DNA from: an uncultured Gammaproteobacteria bacterium
Lineage (GTDB): Bacteria; Pseudomonadota; Gammaproteobacteria; Arenicellales; CALHMG01
Length of the DNA: 43,561 nucleotides
Direction of reading: 5' to 3'
Assembly (NCBI GenBank): GCA_938034705.1
Contig: CALHMG010000137.1
Coordinates: 1-43,561 of the forward strand
Below are positions 1 through 8,865 of the stretch, piece after piece. The translations under genes and the position numbers were made by a program. The notes under the pieces were generated by a model that saw nothing but the letters and a program-made list of their open reading frames with translations, was not told where the DNA came from and did no database searches. Numbering within the stretch: position 1 is the stretch's first letter; each line of letters opens with the position of its first letter.

Positions 1-91
1 CTCGGCGCCCCTTTTTACATCCAGCTACTTCGGGCCCCGAAGATTCCGGTTACAGCGGAACCAACGCAGCCGCGCTCGACCGATCGTGCAA

Positions 92-1258
92 CTAGTTCAT
101 CGGCTCCAGTCGCAGCACCGCGCCATTGCGCGCATCGGTCAGCAGATACACATAACCATCGGGCCCCTGCCTGACGTCCCGGATACGCCCGAAATCACCA
201 CTGAGAAAACGTTCCTCCCCCGTCACTTTTGCGTTGTCCAGAGACAGTCGAAACATCAACCGTGATTTCAGCGCCCCGCCAATCAGGCTGCCCTGCCATT
301 GTTTGAATCGGTCGCCTGAATAAAACGCGAGACCTGAGGGCGCGATGGAGGGTACCCAGACCCACAACGGATCGACCATTCCATCCTTCTTGTTGCCTTC
401 ACCAATTGCACCACCACCATATTCCTCACCAAAGGTGACAACCGGCCAGCCAAAATTTGCGCCGGCTGCGATGACGTTAATCTCATCTCCGCCCTGGGGG
501 CCGTGCTCATGAATCCATATTCGTCCAGTTGACGGATCGCGGGTCATGCCCTGAGGGTTGCGATGACCAAAACTGTATATCTCCGGTTTGGCATCAGGGT
601 TGCCAACAAAAGGATTGTCTTCGGGAACCGTGCCGTCAGCGTTCAGTCGCAACACCGAACCGTTGTGTGTTGTCAGGTCCTGGGAGTTCTCGCGGTTGCC
701 GCGATCCCCAACGGAGACGAACAGATGACCCTCGTCATCGAAAACCATCCGGGAGCCAAAATGGTGGCCGCTTCCGGTTTTGGGCAGCGCCCGAAATATC
801 ACCTGAACATCTTCAAGTCCCGCATCGCGCAAAACACCTCGCGCAACTTCTGTTCCGTATCCGTCGGCACCCTTCGCCGCGAAGGACAGATACACCAGTC
901 GATTGGATTCAAAGTCCGGGTGCAGAACGACATCAAGCAATCCGCCCTGCCCGTGATCCGCAATGACCGGAACACCTTCGAGTGGCTCGTCCAGCAACTT
1001 GCCGCCAGACACTCGCCGCAACCGTCCGGCCTTTTCCGTAATCAGCATGTCGCCACCGGGCAGAAATGCCAGCCCCCAGGGACGCTCCAGCCCCTCGACG
1101 ATCGGAACCACACGAAATTCGCCGTTGGCGCCACTGGCGTCGGCAGTCTTGCTCGCGCCGGCAAAGCATGCGACAAGAAACACGCCCATGGTTGCCAGTG
1201 CAAACACGAACGCTGGCCATTCAAAACTATTCACCTGACTTCGTGGACCTGGTCGCAT
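92..1258 (-). CDS. PQQ-dependent aldose sugar dehydrogenase, lipoprotein type
   Basis: 388 aa, a usual length for the soluble glucose/sorbosone dehydrogenase (YliI/Asd) family, which oxidises aldoses to lactones with pyrroloquinoline quinone in the periplasm. The N-terminus is a signal sequence with a lipobox LVAC (residues 28-31), so the protein is probably lipid-anchored at Cys31. The blade motifs RPWGLAFLPGG, the GHHFGSRM segment holding the likely catalytic His, VGDRGNRENSQD, THNGSVLRLNADGT and HEHGPQGGDEIN are all family hallmarks. The ATG at 1258 has an AGGAG-like site about 9-11 bases upstream. No pqqA-E genes lie nearby; the PqqD-like gene at 13730 is far away and not obviously linked. 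Family assignment is firm, substrate unknown. Confidence 0.93.
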   Translation of the reverse strand: MRPGPRSQVNSFEWPAFVFALATMGVFLVACFAGASKTADASGANGEFRVVPIVEGLERPWGLAFLPGGDMLITEKAGRLRRVSGGKLLDEPLEGVPVIADHGQGGLLDVVLHPDFESNRLVYLSFAAKGADGYGTEVARGVLRDAGLEDVQVIFRALPKTGSGHHFGSRMVFDDEGHLFVSVGDRGNRENSQDLTTHNGSVLRLNADGTVPEDNPFVGNPDAKPEIYSFGHRNPQGMTRDPSTGRIWIHEHGPQGGDEINVIAAGANFGWPVVTFGEEYGGGAIGEGNKKDGMVDPLWVWVPSIAPSGLAFYSGDRFKQWQGSLIGGALKSRLMFRLSLDNAKVTGEERFLSGDFGRIRDVRQGPDGYVYLLTDARNGAVLRLEPMN

Positions 1259-1404
1259 TTACCAACGTTCTCCTGTTTTCTGATTTTCTCTGTCATTGTC
1301 AGCTGACGCCACACTATAAAACCACCCGCGAACCGGCGATGGCAATACCGAACACCAGGCATCTTCAGCGCGATTTTTGACGTCTGGGGATCATCGATTT
1401 CGAT

Positions 1405-2160
1405 TCAGGACATTGGCGCCGCCGCCGCTCTGTGCGCCGCCTGTCCGAATGCACCAAAAAGCGCCCGACTCAGCGGGTTATTGGCCGCATCGTGTTCCGC
1501 ATGCCACTGAACGCCGAGCGCAAACGTCGTCGTGTCATTGACGCTGACCGCTTCGATCGTCCCGTCCTCGGCAACACCTTCCGTTGTCAAACGCGAAGCC
1601 AGTTGATCGATCCCCTGACCGTGCAGGGAATTCACGCGAGCGTGAACGCCCTCGTTGAATCGATCAAAGGGCCCGTCTTTCCTGAAGGTCACACCGTGAG
1701 CGAGTGCGAATCGGTAGTCCATTTCCCGGGTCTTGGGCATGCGGTGATCAAAACGCCCGGGGACTTCCTGGAGTCTGGGGTGCAGTGATCCACCAAGAGC
1801 GACGTTCAGTTCCTGAAGACCCCTGCAAATCGCGAAGATCGGCTTGTTTTGCTCGATCAGGGCATTCAGCAGCGGCAACACCAGCGCATCGCGATGCTCA
1901 TCAAAAGGTGCGGCGCGTTCTACTTCGTCGGAGCCGAAGTGTCGCGGATGCACATTCGCACGCCCCCCGGTCAGCAGCACGCCGTCGATGCGATCAGCCC
2001 ACTGCTGCAAATCATCACCCCAGTCCCAGGACGGCAGAATCACGGGAATGCAATCCGCAAGTTCCCAGACCGCACGGGCATACTTGGAACTGACACGCTG
2101 CTCCAGTGTTCCAAATTCTGTCACGTTACAGCTGGCCGGAATGCCAATCACAGGTTTCAC
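1405..2160 (-). CDS. Gamma-glutamyl-GABA hydrolase family protein (class I glutamine amidotransferase fold)
   Basis: 251 aa. Peptidase C26 / PuuD-like protein, a cytoplasmic hydrolase that in the Puu putrescine pathway releases GABA from gamma-glutamyl-GABA. The nucleophile elbow is visible as FAICRGLQELN with Cys112, and the catalytic His lies in GVQWHAEHD near residue 220; the oxyanion segment is VLLTGGRANVHP. It is divergent from the agmatinase gene with a 145-base shared control region. Agmatinase makes putrescine, so the pair fits polyamine catabolism. The other Puu enzymes (PuuA, PuuB, PuuC) are not in the window, so a different gamma-glutamyl substrate is possible. Confidence 0.85.
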   Translation of the reverse strand: MKPVIGIPASCNVTEFGTLEQRVSSKYARAVWELADCIPVILPSWDWGDDLQQWADRIDGVLLTGGRANVHPRHFGSDEVERAAPFDEHRDALVLPLLNALIEQNKPIFAICRGLQELNVALGGSLHPRLQEVPGRFDHRMPKTREMDYRFALAHGVTFRKDGPFDRFNEGVHARVNSLHGQGIDQLASRLTTEGVAEDGTIEAVSVNDTTTFALGVQWHAEHDAANNPLSRALFGAFGQAAHRAAAAPMS

Positions 2161-2305
2161 GTCTGCACCTATCTGTTCGATCTTGGGGATTCAAGGACTG
2201 CGATACAGTGTGCCCGCTGTCGTGAACAAATTGAATCCACGTCGTTGAAAATTCTGGCAGACTCTGTTGAAACACACGGCAGCCGGCACAAGAGCGATTC
2301 CACCT

Positions 2306-3280
2306 ATGGTCCAGTCAACGCAGTCTGATAATGCTTTTCGTTCACAGGAGTTGTATGGCACCGGGATCGAACCGACTTTTTCCGGGGCGCTGAGTGCATT
2401 TCGCAGACGCTACACGCGAGACCTGACGAACGTGGATTTTGCGATCACCGGAATTCCTTTCGATACCGCGGTGACCAACCGTCCCGGCTCAAGGTTTGGT
2501 CCACGCGGCGTACGCGCAGCGACCGCACAGATGACGTGGGGTCCGGTCTGGCCGTGGGGTTTTGATCCGTTTGCGCGAGTCGCTGCGGTCGACTACGGGG
2601 ATTGTCTGTTCGATTTTGGTCATCCCGAGTCCGCGCCACCCGCCATCGAAGCCCACGCTTCGGAAATTATCGATGGCGGCTCAGAGGTCATTTCGATCGG
2701 CGGTGATCATTTTGTCACCCTGCCCCTGCTGCGCGCCCACGCAAAAAAATACGGCAAGCTGGCCCTGATTCACTTCGACGCCCACTCGGATACCTGGGAA
2801 ACGGACGACGGGCGAGTTGATCACGGCACGATGTTTCGCCATGCCGTCATGGAAGGAATCATTGATCCGGCAACGTCGGTTCAGATCGGCATCCGAACAC
2901 ATAATTCAGACCCCATGGGGTTCACCTGGCTGGATGCAGAATGGGTCCACGCCAACGGAGCGGATGCCGTTATCGCACAGGTCAAAAGCATCGTTGCCGA
3001 CACCAGGGCGTATCTCACCTTTGATATCGACTGCCTCGACCCCGCTTTCGCCCCGGGCACCGGAACCCCCGTGTCCGGTGGGCTGTCGACGGCCCAGGCC
3101 CAGCGCATCATCCGCGGTCTTGGCGACATAGACTTTGTCGGTATGGATCTTGTCGAAGTAGCGCCGGACTATGACCACGCCGAGGTCACCGCCCTCGCCG
3201 CGTCTCACCTCATTTACGATTATCTGTGCATGCGAGCCCAGCACCTCCCGGACAAAACCCAGGAGAGTTCGGGTATTTGA
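2306..3280 (+). CDS. speB: Agmatinase / ureohydrolase family
   Basis: 324 aa from the ATG at 2306. The frame stays open upstream to a TTG at 2267, but that has no better ribosome site. Ureohydrolases cleave guanidino compounds to urea with a binuclear Mn centre; agmatinase gives putrescine. All metal ligands are visible: His135 in SIGGDH, the triad Asp158/His160/Asp162 in HFDAHSD, and Asp240/Asp242 in TFDIDCLDPAFAPGTGTP. The N-terminal GSRFGPRGVRAA segment is also typical of agmatinase. It is divergent from the gamma-glutamyl-GABA hydrolase homologue. Guanidinobutyrase or guanidinopropionase activity cannot be excluded from sequence alone. Confidence 0.9.
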   Translation: MVQSTQSDNAFRSQELYGTGIEPTFSGALSAFRRRYTRDLTNVDFAITGIPFDTAVTNRPGSRFGPRGVRAATAQMTWGPVWPWGFDPFARVAAVDYGDCLFDFGHPESAPPAIEAHASEIIDGGSEVISIGGDHFVTLPLLRAHAKKYGKLALIHFDAHSDTWETDDGRVDHGTMFRHAVMEGIIDPATSVQIGIRTHNSDPMGFTWLDAEWVHANGADAVIAQVKSIVADTRAYLTFDIDCLDPAFAPGTGTPVSGGLSTAQAQRIIRGLGDIDFVGMDLVEVAPDYDHAEVTALAASHLIYDYLCMRAQHLPDKTQESSGI

Positions 3281-3412
3281 TCTCGCTGTAGAACGGGACT
3301 AGCTCCCATCACGCATCACGAAAGAGGCCCATCTCAGTAAAGCGCAATGCCTGGGTTGCCGGGTCGATCAGGCAAACCCCGAAACTGTTATCTACACTTT
3401 AAGAGAGTGACT

Positions 3413-3428
3413 GACCGGAATTCCGGTC
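3413..3428. promoter_or_regulatory. 16-bp perfect palindrome upstream of the 3445 gene
   Basis: GACCGGAATTCCGGTC reads identically on both strands and ends 16 bases before the TTG start at 3445. It could be a dimeric regulator site, or a hairpin in the leader near the ribosome-binding site. I do not recognise the motif. Confidence 0.4.
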
Positions 3429-3444
3429 TAACAGGACAGGGGCT

Positions 3445-5109
3445 TTGGAAGACTTACAGTTATCAGTAGAGCGGCTCAGCGACGTCTGGTCGGGGGGCAC
3501 GGTCGAGCGCGATCTCAGTGAACTCTCGTCACTGTCCGATACTGATATTCCGCTGAAAAAACGAGTCCAGACCGCCGAGTCGCGTCTGATGATCGCTCTT
3601 GAATCGGCCCGGGCGTTCGGCAAGTCCACAATCGGACTCGGACCCGTCACCTCAAGCGAAGACACGCAAGCCGTTCGGGAAATGGTGAAGCTTCTGGACA
3701 GCCTCGCCGAGACCTACCATTCAATGGCCGAGCAGCTCATGGTCGGTCGAAGCAAACTGACACGACAGCTTTCCAAGCATCTCGCGTGGTGTCTGTACCG
3801 CGAATTGTGCTGTCTGTACGAGCTTACGTTTCTTGCGAGTGCGGCTTTTGTTTCGTGGCAGCCCGGACTGTGGCAGCGAATCCACAATGTCTTTCGGGTT
3901 GCGACCGAGAACGGCGTTCACAAAATTGGCGAAACCGGTCAGCTCGCTGACCACTTTGAAGCCGAGAACCTCGTCGACCTGTACCTCGCGCTGGTCATGG
4001 TCGGCCTTGCTGACCCCTACCAGCTTCCGTTTCGTGACGTGTACCGGGTCGAAAAGTTTCTACGCAAACATCGCGCTGACATCGAACTTCGCAAAAGCGC
4101 GCCTGAAAAAAAGACCGAGGCAACACTATTCGCACTCGATCCCCAGACCGATACGCCGGGCGCACCGCTGTGGTCAGTCCAGGACCCTCTGGCGATTGAT
4201 CGAGGCTACATTCTCAACACCACGAAACTGGTGAATCTCGTTCGAAAACGGCGTCACGACCTTTCCCGACACCCCGGACGTTCAGACAAGGACTTTGGCG
4301 ACGATTCAAGCGGTGAATTGAAGCTGTTGTTCAAACAGCTTGGCGCAAGGTGGAGCGGTCGCATGGATCGCCGTCACGAACGCATGAAGTCGACACGCCC
4401 GATCAGTCTGTTGGTTTCGTTTGAGTCGATTATCAGAGCGCTTGGATCTGGAACAGCCGACAACGACATCGAACTACTGTTCAGCCAGGTTGCGTCTGCC
4501 TATACAGGCACACCATCAGCTCACGGGTTTACGCCGGCGCCGGAAGATATCGTCAATGCCTCGAGTCTCGACAAATCGACGTCGGGACTTCGGATCCGAA
4601 TCCAGCGAACTGCCAGACTGAATCTGCGCATAGGTGATGTAGTCGCCTGGAACGACACCGACGAGACAACAAAGGAGTGGCGCCTTGGCACCGTACGATG
4701 GATTCGGGAAACCGTTCCAGGTGAACTCGATATTGGTTTGATGCGTGTGCCCGGCGCGCCCGTGCTTGGCACAATTTCGATGCGATTTACCAAAAGAAAA
4801 AGTTCTTTCGCATCGGACATGCCGTGCATTCTTGCGATATCGAAAGCGAACGACGCCGTCCGGGTGAACGCAATCGTCCCGCGTATGCACGATGCAGAAA
4901 CCATACCGGCAAATGTCGCGATAGGCGGACAGCCTCTGGAACTCAAGGACAGCAAGAAGATTCTTGGCACTCGGTTGATTCAGGGTTTCAAACTGTCAAT
5001 TGCGCCGGGCGATCACAAGCGAATCTTCACAATTCTGAACACGGCTTCGACCGCAAAAGCGCCGGCTCGGGCTCGTCGAGCTCAAATCTGGTCCGCCCAT
5101 GAATCCTGA
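3445..5109 (+). CDS. Unrecognised protein with helical N-terminus and beta-rich, PilZ-like C-terminus
   Basis: 554 aa with a TTG start at 3445, supported by the purine-rich AGGACAGGGG just upstream. No signal peptide or membrane segment is visible. Residues 1-130 look helical and charged. Residues about 110-210 hold a conserved-looking block (HLAWCLYRELCCLYELTFLA, DLYLALVMVGLADPYQLPF), followed by a polar linker. The last 160 residues are beta-rich (IGDVVAWNDT, WRLGTVRWIRE, LDIGLMRVPG), resembling atypical PilZ-type proteins of gammaproteobacteria that sense cyclic di-GMP. I do not see a clear RxxxR plus D/NxSxxG c-di-GMP motif, so this resemblance is weak. It is monocistronic by context. A cytoplasmic regulatory or adaptor protein is plausible, but the function is unknown. 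Confidence 0.75.
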   Translation: MEDLQLSVERLSDVWSGGTVERDLSELSSLSDTDIPLKKRVQTAESRLMIALESARAFGKSTIGLGPVTSSEDTQAVREMVKLLDSLAETYHSMAEQLMVGRSKLTRQLSKHLAWCLYRELCCLYELTFLASAAFVSWQPGLWQRIHNVFRVATENGVHKIGETGQLADHFEAENLVDLYLALVMVGLADPYQLPFRDVYRVEKFLRKHRADIELRKSAPEKKTEATLFALDPQTDTPGAPLWSVQDPLAIDRGYILNTTKLVNLVRKRRHDLSRHPGRSDKDFGDDSSGELKLLFKQLGARWSGRMDRRHERMKSTRPISLLVSFESIIRALGSGTADNDIELLFSQVASAYTGTPSAHGFTPAPEDIVNASSLDKSTSGLRIRIQRTARLNLRIGDVVAWNDTDETTKEWRLGTVRWIRETVPGELDIGLMRVPGAPVLGTISMRFTKRKSSFASDMPCILAISKANDAVRVNAIVPRMHDAETIPANVAIGGQPLELKDSKKILGTRLIQGFKLSIAPGDHKRIFTILNTASTAKAPARARRAQIWSAHES

Positions 5110-5157
5110 ACGTTGGGTAACACCCGACGCGTGCCTTGCCAGCGACCTGAATTAACC

Positions 5158-5174
5158 TACCTTTAATAAAGGTA
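5158..5174. promoter_or_regulatory. 17-bp inverted repeat before the cytochrome c peroxidase gene
   Basis: Arms TACCTTTA and TAAAGGTA flank a single A, 13 bases before the GTG start at 5188. As DNA it looks like a site for a dimeric regulator; as RNA it could fold over the translation start. It is AT-rich against GC-rich surroundings. I do not recognise the regulator. Confidence 0.5.
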
Positions 5175-5187
5175 CTCTCTCAGCTAA

Positions 5188-6687
5188 GTGACACAGATGT
5201 TGGCGCATTACTTTTTCCGCTCCTGCTCCAAGACCGTAGTTGGCACAGTCACGTTATTGCTGCTCACAGCCGGTGCGACTGCCGCAACGCTTGAGTCGGA
5301 ACTGCGCCAGCTCGTGCTGCCGTTCAAACTGAACGGCACACCCGTTGAGGCTGCGCAGATGCCATCACCCGACGCACCCATGGCGCGGCTTGGCAAGCAA
5401 CTGTTCTTTTCCAAGAACCTGTCGGGAAACAAGGATGCTGCGTGCGCCAGCTGCCATCATCCTGTGCTTGGCGGTGGAGACGGTCTGAGTCTCGCGATCG
5501 GCACCGACTCAAAGCTGCATGACGTTGTGGGTCCAGGCCGCATGCCGGACGAAAAACACGAAGACTACGACGGCGGCCCTAACGTACCGCGAAACTCACC
5601 AAGCACCTTCAATGTCGGTCTCTGGCAACGCGTTCTTTTTCATGATGGAAGAGTCGAAAAAACGGCTGACGGAATCAGATCACCTCTGTCACCTCCGCTG
5701 AAAAACGACCCTCGTGCTCGCGGCAATCTTGTAGCAACTCAGGCGCTTTTTCCGGTCACGTCCCGTCACGAAATGCGCGGGCAATATTTCGTGAACACCG
5801 GAAATTTCGATGACCTTTACAACGAAGTAGCCGATCGCCTCAGATACCTCCCCGGTATCGATCCGGAGAAACGCGATATCAACAAGCGATGGATGGAAGA
5901 ATTCAAAACCGCGTTCAGCGACTCATCAGATGACGAAAAAAAGGTCATCACATACGAGCGAATCGCTGACTCGCTTGGCGAGTACCAGCGCTCCCAGGTA
6001 TTCGTCAACTCACCGTGGGCCGCCTGGGTGAAGGGCGATGAACAGGCCATTTCAAAGTCCGCAAAACGTGGCGCAAAAATATTTTTCAGCGACAAGTCTG
6101 CTGGCGGCGCAAACTGCGTAAGCTGTCACAGCGGTGACAGATTTACCGACGAAAATTTCCATGCGCTGGCGATGCCCCAGATCGGTCGGGGCAAGCGTGT
6201 CCGTCTGAATCGATCCCAGACCGACGATCTTGGTCGATACCACGCTTCAACGAAAAACGAAGATCAGCACAAATTTCGTACGCCAAGTTTGCTGAATGTC
6301 GCCGCTACAGGTCCGTGGAGTCACGCAGGTGCCTACACATCTTTGAAAGATGTCGTAAAACATCACCTGGATCCGGTCGCGTCGCTGCAGAACTATGACG
6401 TCAGTCAGATTGACTCGATGATCCAGACAGAAGATCTGGAACGCAACAAAGCCAACGCGATCGCGAGCTTTAAAAGAGCATGGCCCGAACAAAGCTGGCC
6501 CCTTAACGGTGTCAGCCTCAGCGAAAACGAGATTGAAGACCTGGTCGAGTTTTTGCATGCGCTGACGGACCCGTGCACCCAGGATCGCGAGTGCCTGAAA
6601 CCGTGGCTGCCAGAGGCTGGCGCACAGAACCCCGACGATCAGCCGCTGATAGCGGTCGACCAGGACGGGCAGTCACTCGATCAGTAG
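5188..6687 (+). CDS. Di-haem cytochrome c peroxidase / MauG family
   Basis: 499 aa from a GTG at 5188 (an ATG at 5197 is equally possible). A Sec signal peptide (hydrophobic run TVTLLLLTAGATAA) directs it to the periplasm. Two c-type haem sites are visible: CASCH at residues 86-90 and CVSCH at about 310-314. These match the N- and C-terminal domains of the bacterial di-haem peroxidase family, which reduces H2O2 with electrons from cytochromes, or in MauG-like members oxidises protein or other substrates. Downstream family motifs FRTPSLLNVAATGPWSHAG and LKDVVKHHLDP are clear. At about 500 aa it is longer than the classical CcpA (about 330-350 aa), which favours the MauG-like or long-form branch. 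It is a single gene preceded by a strong inverted repeat. Confidence 0.9.
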   Translation: MTQMLAHYFFRSCSKTVVGTVTLLLLTAGATAATLESELRQLVLPFKLNGTPVEAAQMPSPDAPMARLGKQLFFSKNLSGNKDAACASCHHPVLGGGDGLSLAIGTDSKLHDVVGPGRMPDEKHEDYDGGPNVPRNSPSTFNVGLWQRVLFHDGRVEKTADGIRSPLSPPLKNDPRARGNLVATQALFPVTSRHEMRGQYFVNTGNFDDLYNEVADRLRYLPGIDPEKRDINKRWMEEFKTAFSDSSDDEKKVITYERIADSLGEYQRSQVFVNSPWAAWVKGDEQAISKSAKRGAKIFFSDKSAGGANCVSCHSGDRFTDENFHALAMPQIGRGKRVRLNRSQTDDLGRYHASTKNEDQHKFRTPSLLNVAATGPWSHAGAYTSLKDVVKHHLDPVASLQNYDVSQIDSMIQTEDLERNKANAIASFKRAWPEQSWPLNGVSLSENEIEDLVEFLHALTDPCTQDRECLKPWLPEAGAQNPDDQPLIAVDQDGQSLDQ

Positions 6688-6713
6688 CGGCGGCCGAACC
6701 TGAGCCGAACTCG

Positions 6714-6727
6714 GCGGGTTAACCCGC
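6714..6727. repeat. 14-bp palindrome at the ccp/mmgE convergent junction
   Basis: GCGGGTTAACCCGC is a perfect palindrome covering the mmgE stop codon (TTA on the plus strand at 6719) between two convergent genes. It could form a short hairpin in either transcript. No T-run follows, so an intrinsic terminator is not supported. Confidence 0.35.
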
Positions 6728-8104
6728 AGTCAACAGCGGCACCAGCGTCTCAACGTCGTCGAGAGTGTCGAGACGCTGAACGAGCGAATAAAGCTCATCG
6801 GCCTGGGTTTCACTCAGCAGTGAGCACGCATTGGATCGAAACTTGTTTTCGATTTCTCTTTGCGACAGTGGATTGTCGGGACTCCCCTTTCGGGTCGATA
6901 CCGTCAGCTCATGCTTTTCGCCCGACGTGGCCGTCACCACCAGACGCGCCGTGTGTCTTGACTCCGGCCCAAGCGCGTTAATCGCGGGATCACTGGTTAC
7001 GTCGATTCGCTTGATAAAATCCAGAATGATCGGGTCATCTATGCGCGCCTCGGCAAATTGATCGACAAACGCAGCGCCGTCCAGAACCATTACCGCAAGT
7101 CCGTAGAAAATATTCATCTGCGCTGCTGTCACGCTCTGGGCTCGGTACTCCCAGGCACAGTGTTGATACGTCGGCTCCGATACGTAGGCATGGATATGCG
7201 CGATGTCAGCGGGCGTGAAGCCGTTACCAACAACAATAGTGGACAGCGCCTCAAGCGCGGTATGAATACTGGTGACCGCCGCAAACGGCTTGTAGCCAAC
7301 GTCAGCCGTTTCCCAGCGTTCACCGAGACCGTTGAGCAATCGATCCGGTCGGGGATCATCGCTGTAGGCGTGAAGAAAACCGCCGTAGTCTGCCTCCACC
7401 ACATTTTCTATTCCCGTAAAACCTCGCTCACACATCAACGCCGCATACACACCGGACTGCGCCGCGCGGCCTGAATGAAAACGCTTGACCATTGCGCCTT
7501 CCTGGGCGGCCATCAGACCCGCCGACTGTGATGCAGCGGCGCCAATCGTGTGTTGTGTTTTGCGCGGGTCCAGATTGAGCGCCCTTGAAGCGGCAGCCCC
7601 GGCCGCAATGGTCCCGGTCGTTCCCTGGGGATGAAAACCTTTAAGCAACAGTGACTGGGATGCGGCAGCGCCAACCCGAGTGCCAACCTCATAGCCGGCG
7701 ATGACGCTTTCGAGCATATGGCGTCCCGTCATGCCGCCACGGGCCTGCGCCAGGGCAATCGCAATCGGCGTCACAATCGAACCACCGTGAATGATGGAAT
7801 CACGATGGATGTCGTCCATCTCGAAAGCATGGCCCGCCGTCGCGTTGACGAGAACAGCCTGACTGGCGGCTACGCGATGTGGCGAACCAATGATTGTTGA
7901 TTGTGGCGGTCCGGCTTCGCCGAGGACCATGTCCCGCACCAGCCGCGTCCACTGCAACCCCGACCCCTGGATACAGCAACCCAGTGCATCGAGCACCAGA
8001 TTGCGCGTGTGAGCAACGACTTCCGCCGGCACAGCGTCCAGGCAAAGCTCGCTTGCAAACCTGGCCAGTACTGCGCTTGGACCCTCAGAGAAACTGTCTT
8101 GCAT
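6719..8104 (-). CDS. MmgE/PrpD family protein
   Basis: 461 aa, full length for the MmgE/PrpD family, whose members include 2-methylcitrate dehydratase and cis-aconitate decarboxylase. Typical segments include DALGCCIQGSG, AFEMDDIHRDSIIHGGSIVTPIAIALAQ, QGTTGTIAAGAAASRALNLD and FHSGRAAQSGVYAALMCERGFTG. It lies 55 bases downstream of the peroxiredoxin gene on the same strand. No prpB, prpC or acnD neighbours are present, so a methylcitrate-cycle role is not supported by context. The substrate is unknown; a dehydratase, decarboxylase or isomerase acting on a small di- or tricarboxylic acid is expected. Confidence 0.88.
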   Translation of the reverse strand: MQDSFSEGPSAVLARFASELCLDAVPAEVVAHTRNLVLDALGCCIQGSGLQWTRLVRDMVLGEAGPPQSTIIGSPHRVAASQAVLVNATAGHAFEMDDIHRDSIIHGGSIVTPIAIALAQARGGMTGRHMLESVIAGYEVGTRVGAAASQSLLLKGFHPQGTTGTIAAGAAASRALNLDPRKTQHTIGAAASQSAGLMAAQEGAMVKRFHSGRAAQSGVYAALMCERGFTGIENVVEADYGGFLHAYSDDPRPDRLLNGLGERWETADVGYKPFAAVTSIHTALEALSTIVVGNGFTPADIAHIHAYVSEPTYQHCAWEYRAQSVTAAQMNIFYGLAVMVLDGAAFVDQFAEARIDDPIILDFIKRIDVTSDPAINALGPESRHTARLVVTATSGEKHELTVSTRKGSPDNPLSQREIENKFRSNACSLLSETQADELYSLVQRLDTLDDVETLVPLLTAG

Positions 8105-8159
8105 CTGTTCTAGAGTCGCCGACGATCATTCGTGTTCACAAGGCTCACACCAGGCGTCC

Positions 8160-8633
8160 CTATTCCTGAGCGGCCGTCAGCTGCTCGAGAACTTTCTGCG
8201 GGTGATCCGCCGCTTTGGGTACCTTGCGCCAGTGCTTGACGACCTTGCCGTTGGGTCCGACCCAAACGGTTGATCTGATAACGCCGATAGTCTTTTTTCC
8301 GTACATCATTTTTTCACCCCACGCGCCGTACTTCTCCATCACTTTTTTCTTGGGGTCACACAACAACGTAAACGGCAGCTTGTACTTCTTGACGAACTTC
8401 TTGTGGGACTCTTCGTCGTCCGGAGAAATTCCAAGCACTACGGTGTCGAGTTTGGCGTACTGCTTCTTCAGGTCACGAAAACCGCACGCCTGCTTGGTGC
8501 AGCCCGGGGTGTCGTCTTTCGGATAGAAATAGACGATGACGTTCTGTCCACGAAAATCCTTTAAGGCGACCTTGTTGCCGTCGGTGTCATTGAGCGTAAA
8601 CGCCGGTGCCGCTTTTCCTTCCTCGATTGCCAT
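8160..8633 (-). CDS. bcp: Thioredoxin-dependent peroxiredoxin, PrxQ/Bcp type
   Basis: 157 aa from the ATG at 8633; an upstream in-frame extension to 8741 has no homologous look. Cytoplasmic thiol peroxidase reducing H2O2 and organic hydroperoxides. The peroxidatic cysteine sits in KDDTPGCTKQACGF (Cys45), with a resolving cysteine five residues later (Cys50), the C-x4-C arrangement of PrxQ. The C-terminal IRSTVWVGPNGKVVKHWRKV is also standard. It is divergent from metF, and mmgE follows it. Confidence 0.93.
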   Translation of the reverse strand: MAIEEGKAAPAFTLNDTDGNKVALKDFRGQNVIVYFYPKDDTPGCTKQACGFRDLKKQYAKLDTVVLGISPDDEESHKKFVKKYKLPFTLLCDPKKKVMEKYGAWGEKMMYGKKTIGVIRSTVWVGPNGKVVKHWRKVPKAADHPQKVLEQLTAAQE

Positions 8634-8779
8634 GTCTGATGCCGGTCCTCTGGTTGTCTGTCTTATCTGTCTTGAATGAAGTTGCCGAATCGAGCGCAAG
8701 TCGGCCGCTAAAGGGCGAATGTACAACCTGACCACCCGCAACGCCGGCCAGTTTCTGCAGCGAAGGACGCCGTGAAAAT

Positions 8780-8816
8780 ACCCCCTGGCACGAGAAAGTG
8801 AGCCCTGTCAGGGGGT
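8780..8816. repeat. Inverted repeat in the bcp-metF intergenic region
   Basis: Arms ACCCCCTG (8780-8787) and CAGGGGGT (8809-8816) are perfectly complementary across 21 bases. A competing pair GCCCT (8802-8806) with AGGGC (8818-8822) overlaps the right arm. The element lies upstream of the predicted metF promoter, so it would not be in the metF mRNA made from that promoter. Confidence 0.4.
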
Positions 8817-8836
8817 TAGGGCAGAATGGGCCAGAT

Positions 8837-8865
8837 TTGAGGATTACATAAAGATATGTTTATAT
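8837..8865 (+). promoter_or_regulatory. Candidate metF promoter
   Basis: A -35-like TTGAGG (8837-8842) is followed after exactly 17 bases by a -10-like TTATAT (8860-8865), giving a predicted start near 8872 and a leader of about 26 bases before the ATG at 8898. It overlaps the near-palindrome at 8846-8867. Confidence 0.5.

Noticed and set aside
563-1306. 247-aa plus-strand open frame opposite the sugar dehydrogenase
   Set aside because: The minus-strand gene has a signal peptide and all family motifs; the antisense frame has none.
8761-8845. SAM or SAH riboswitch before metF
   Set aside because: The inverted repeats do not match the riboswitch consensus forms I know, and they lie upstream of the best promoter, so they would not be in the mRNA.
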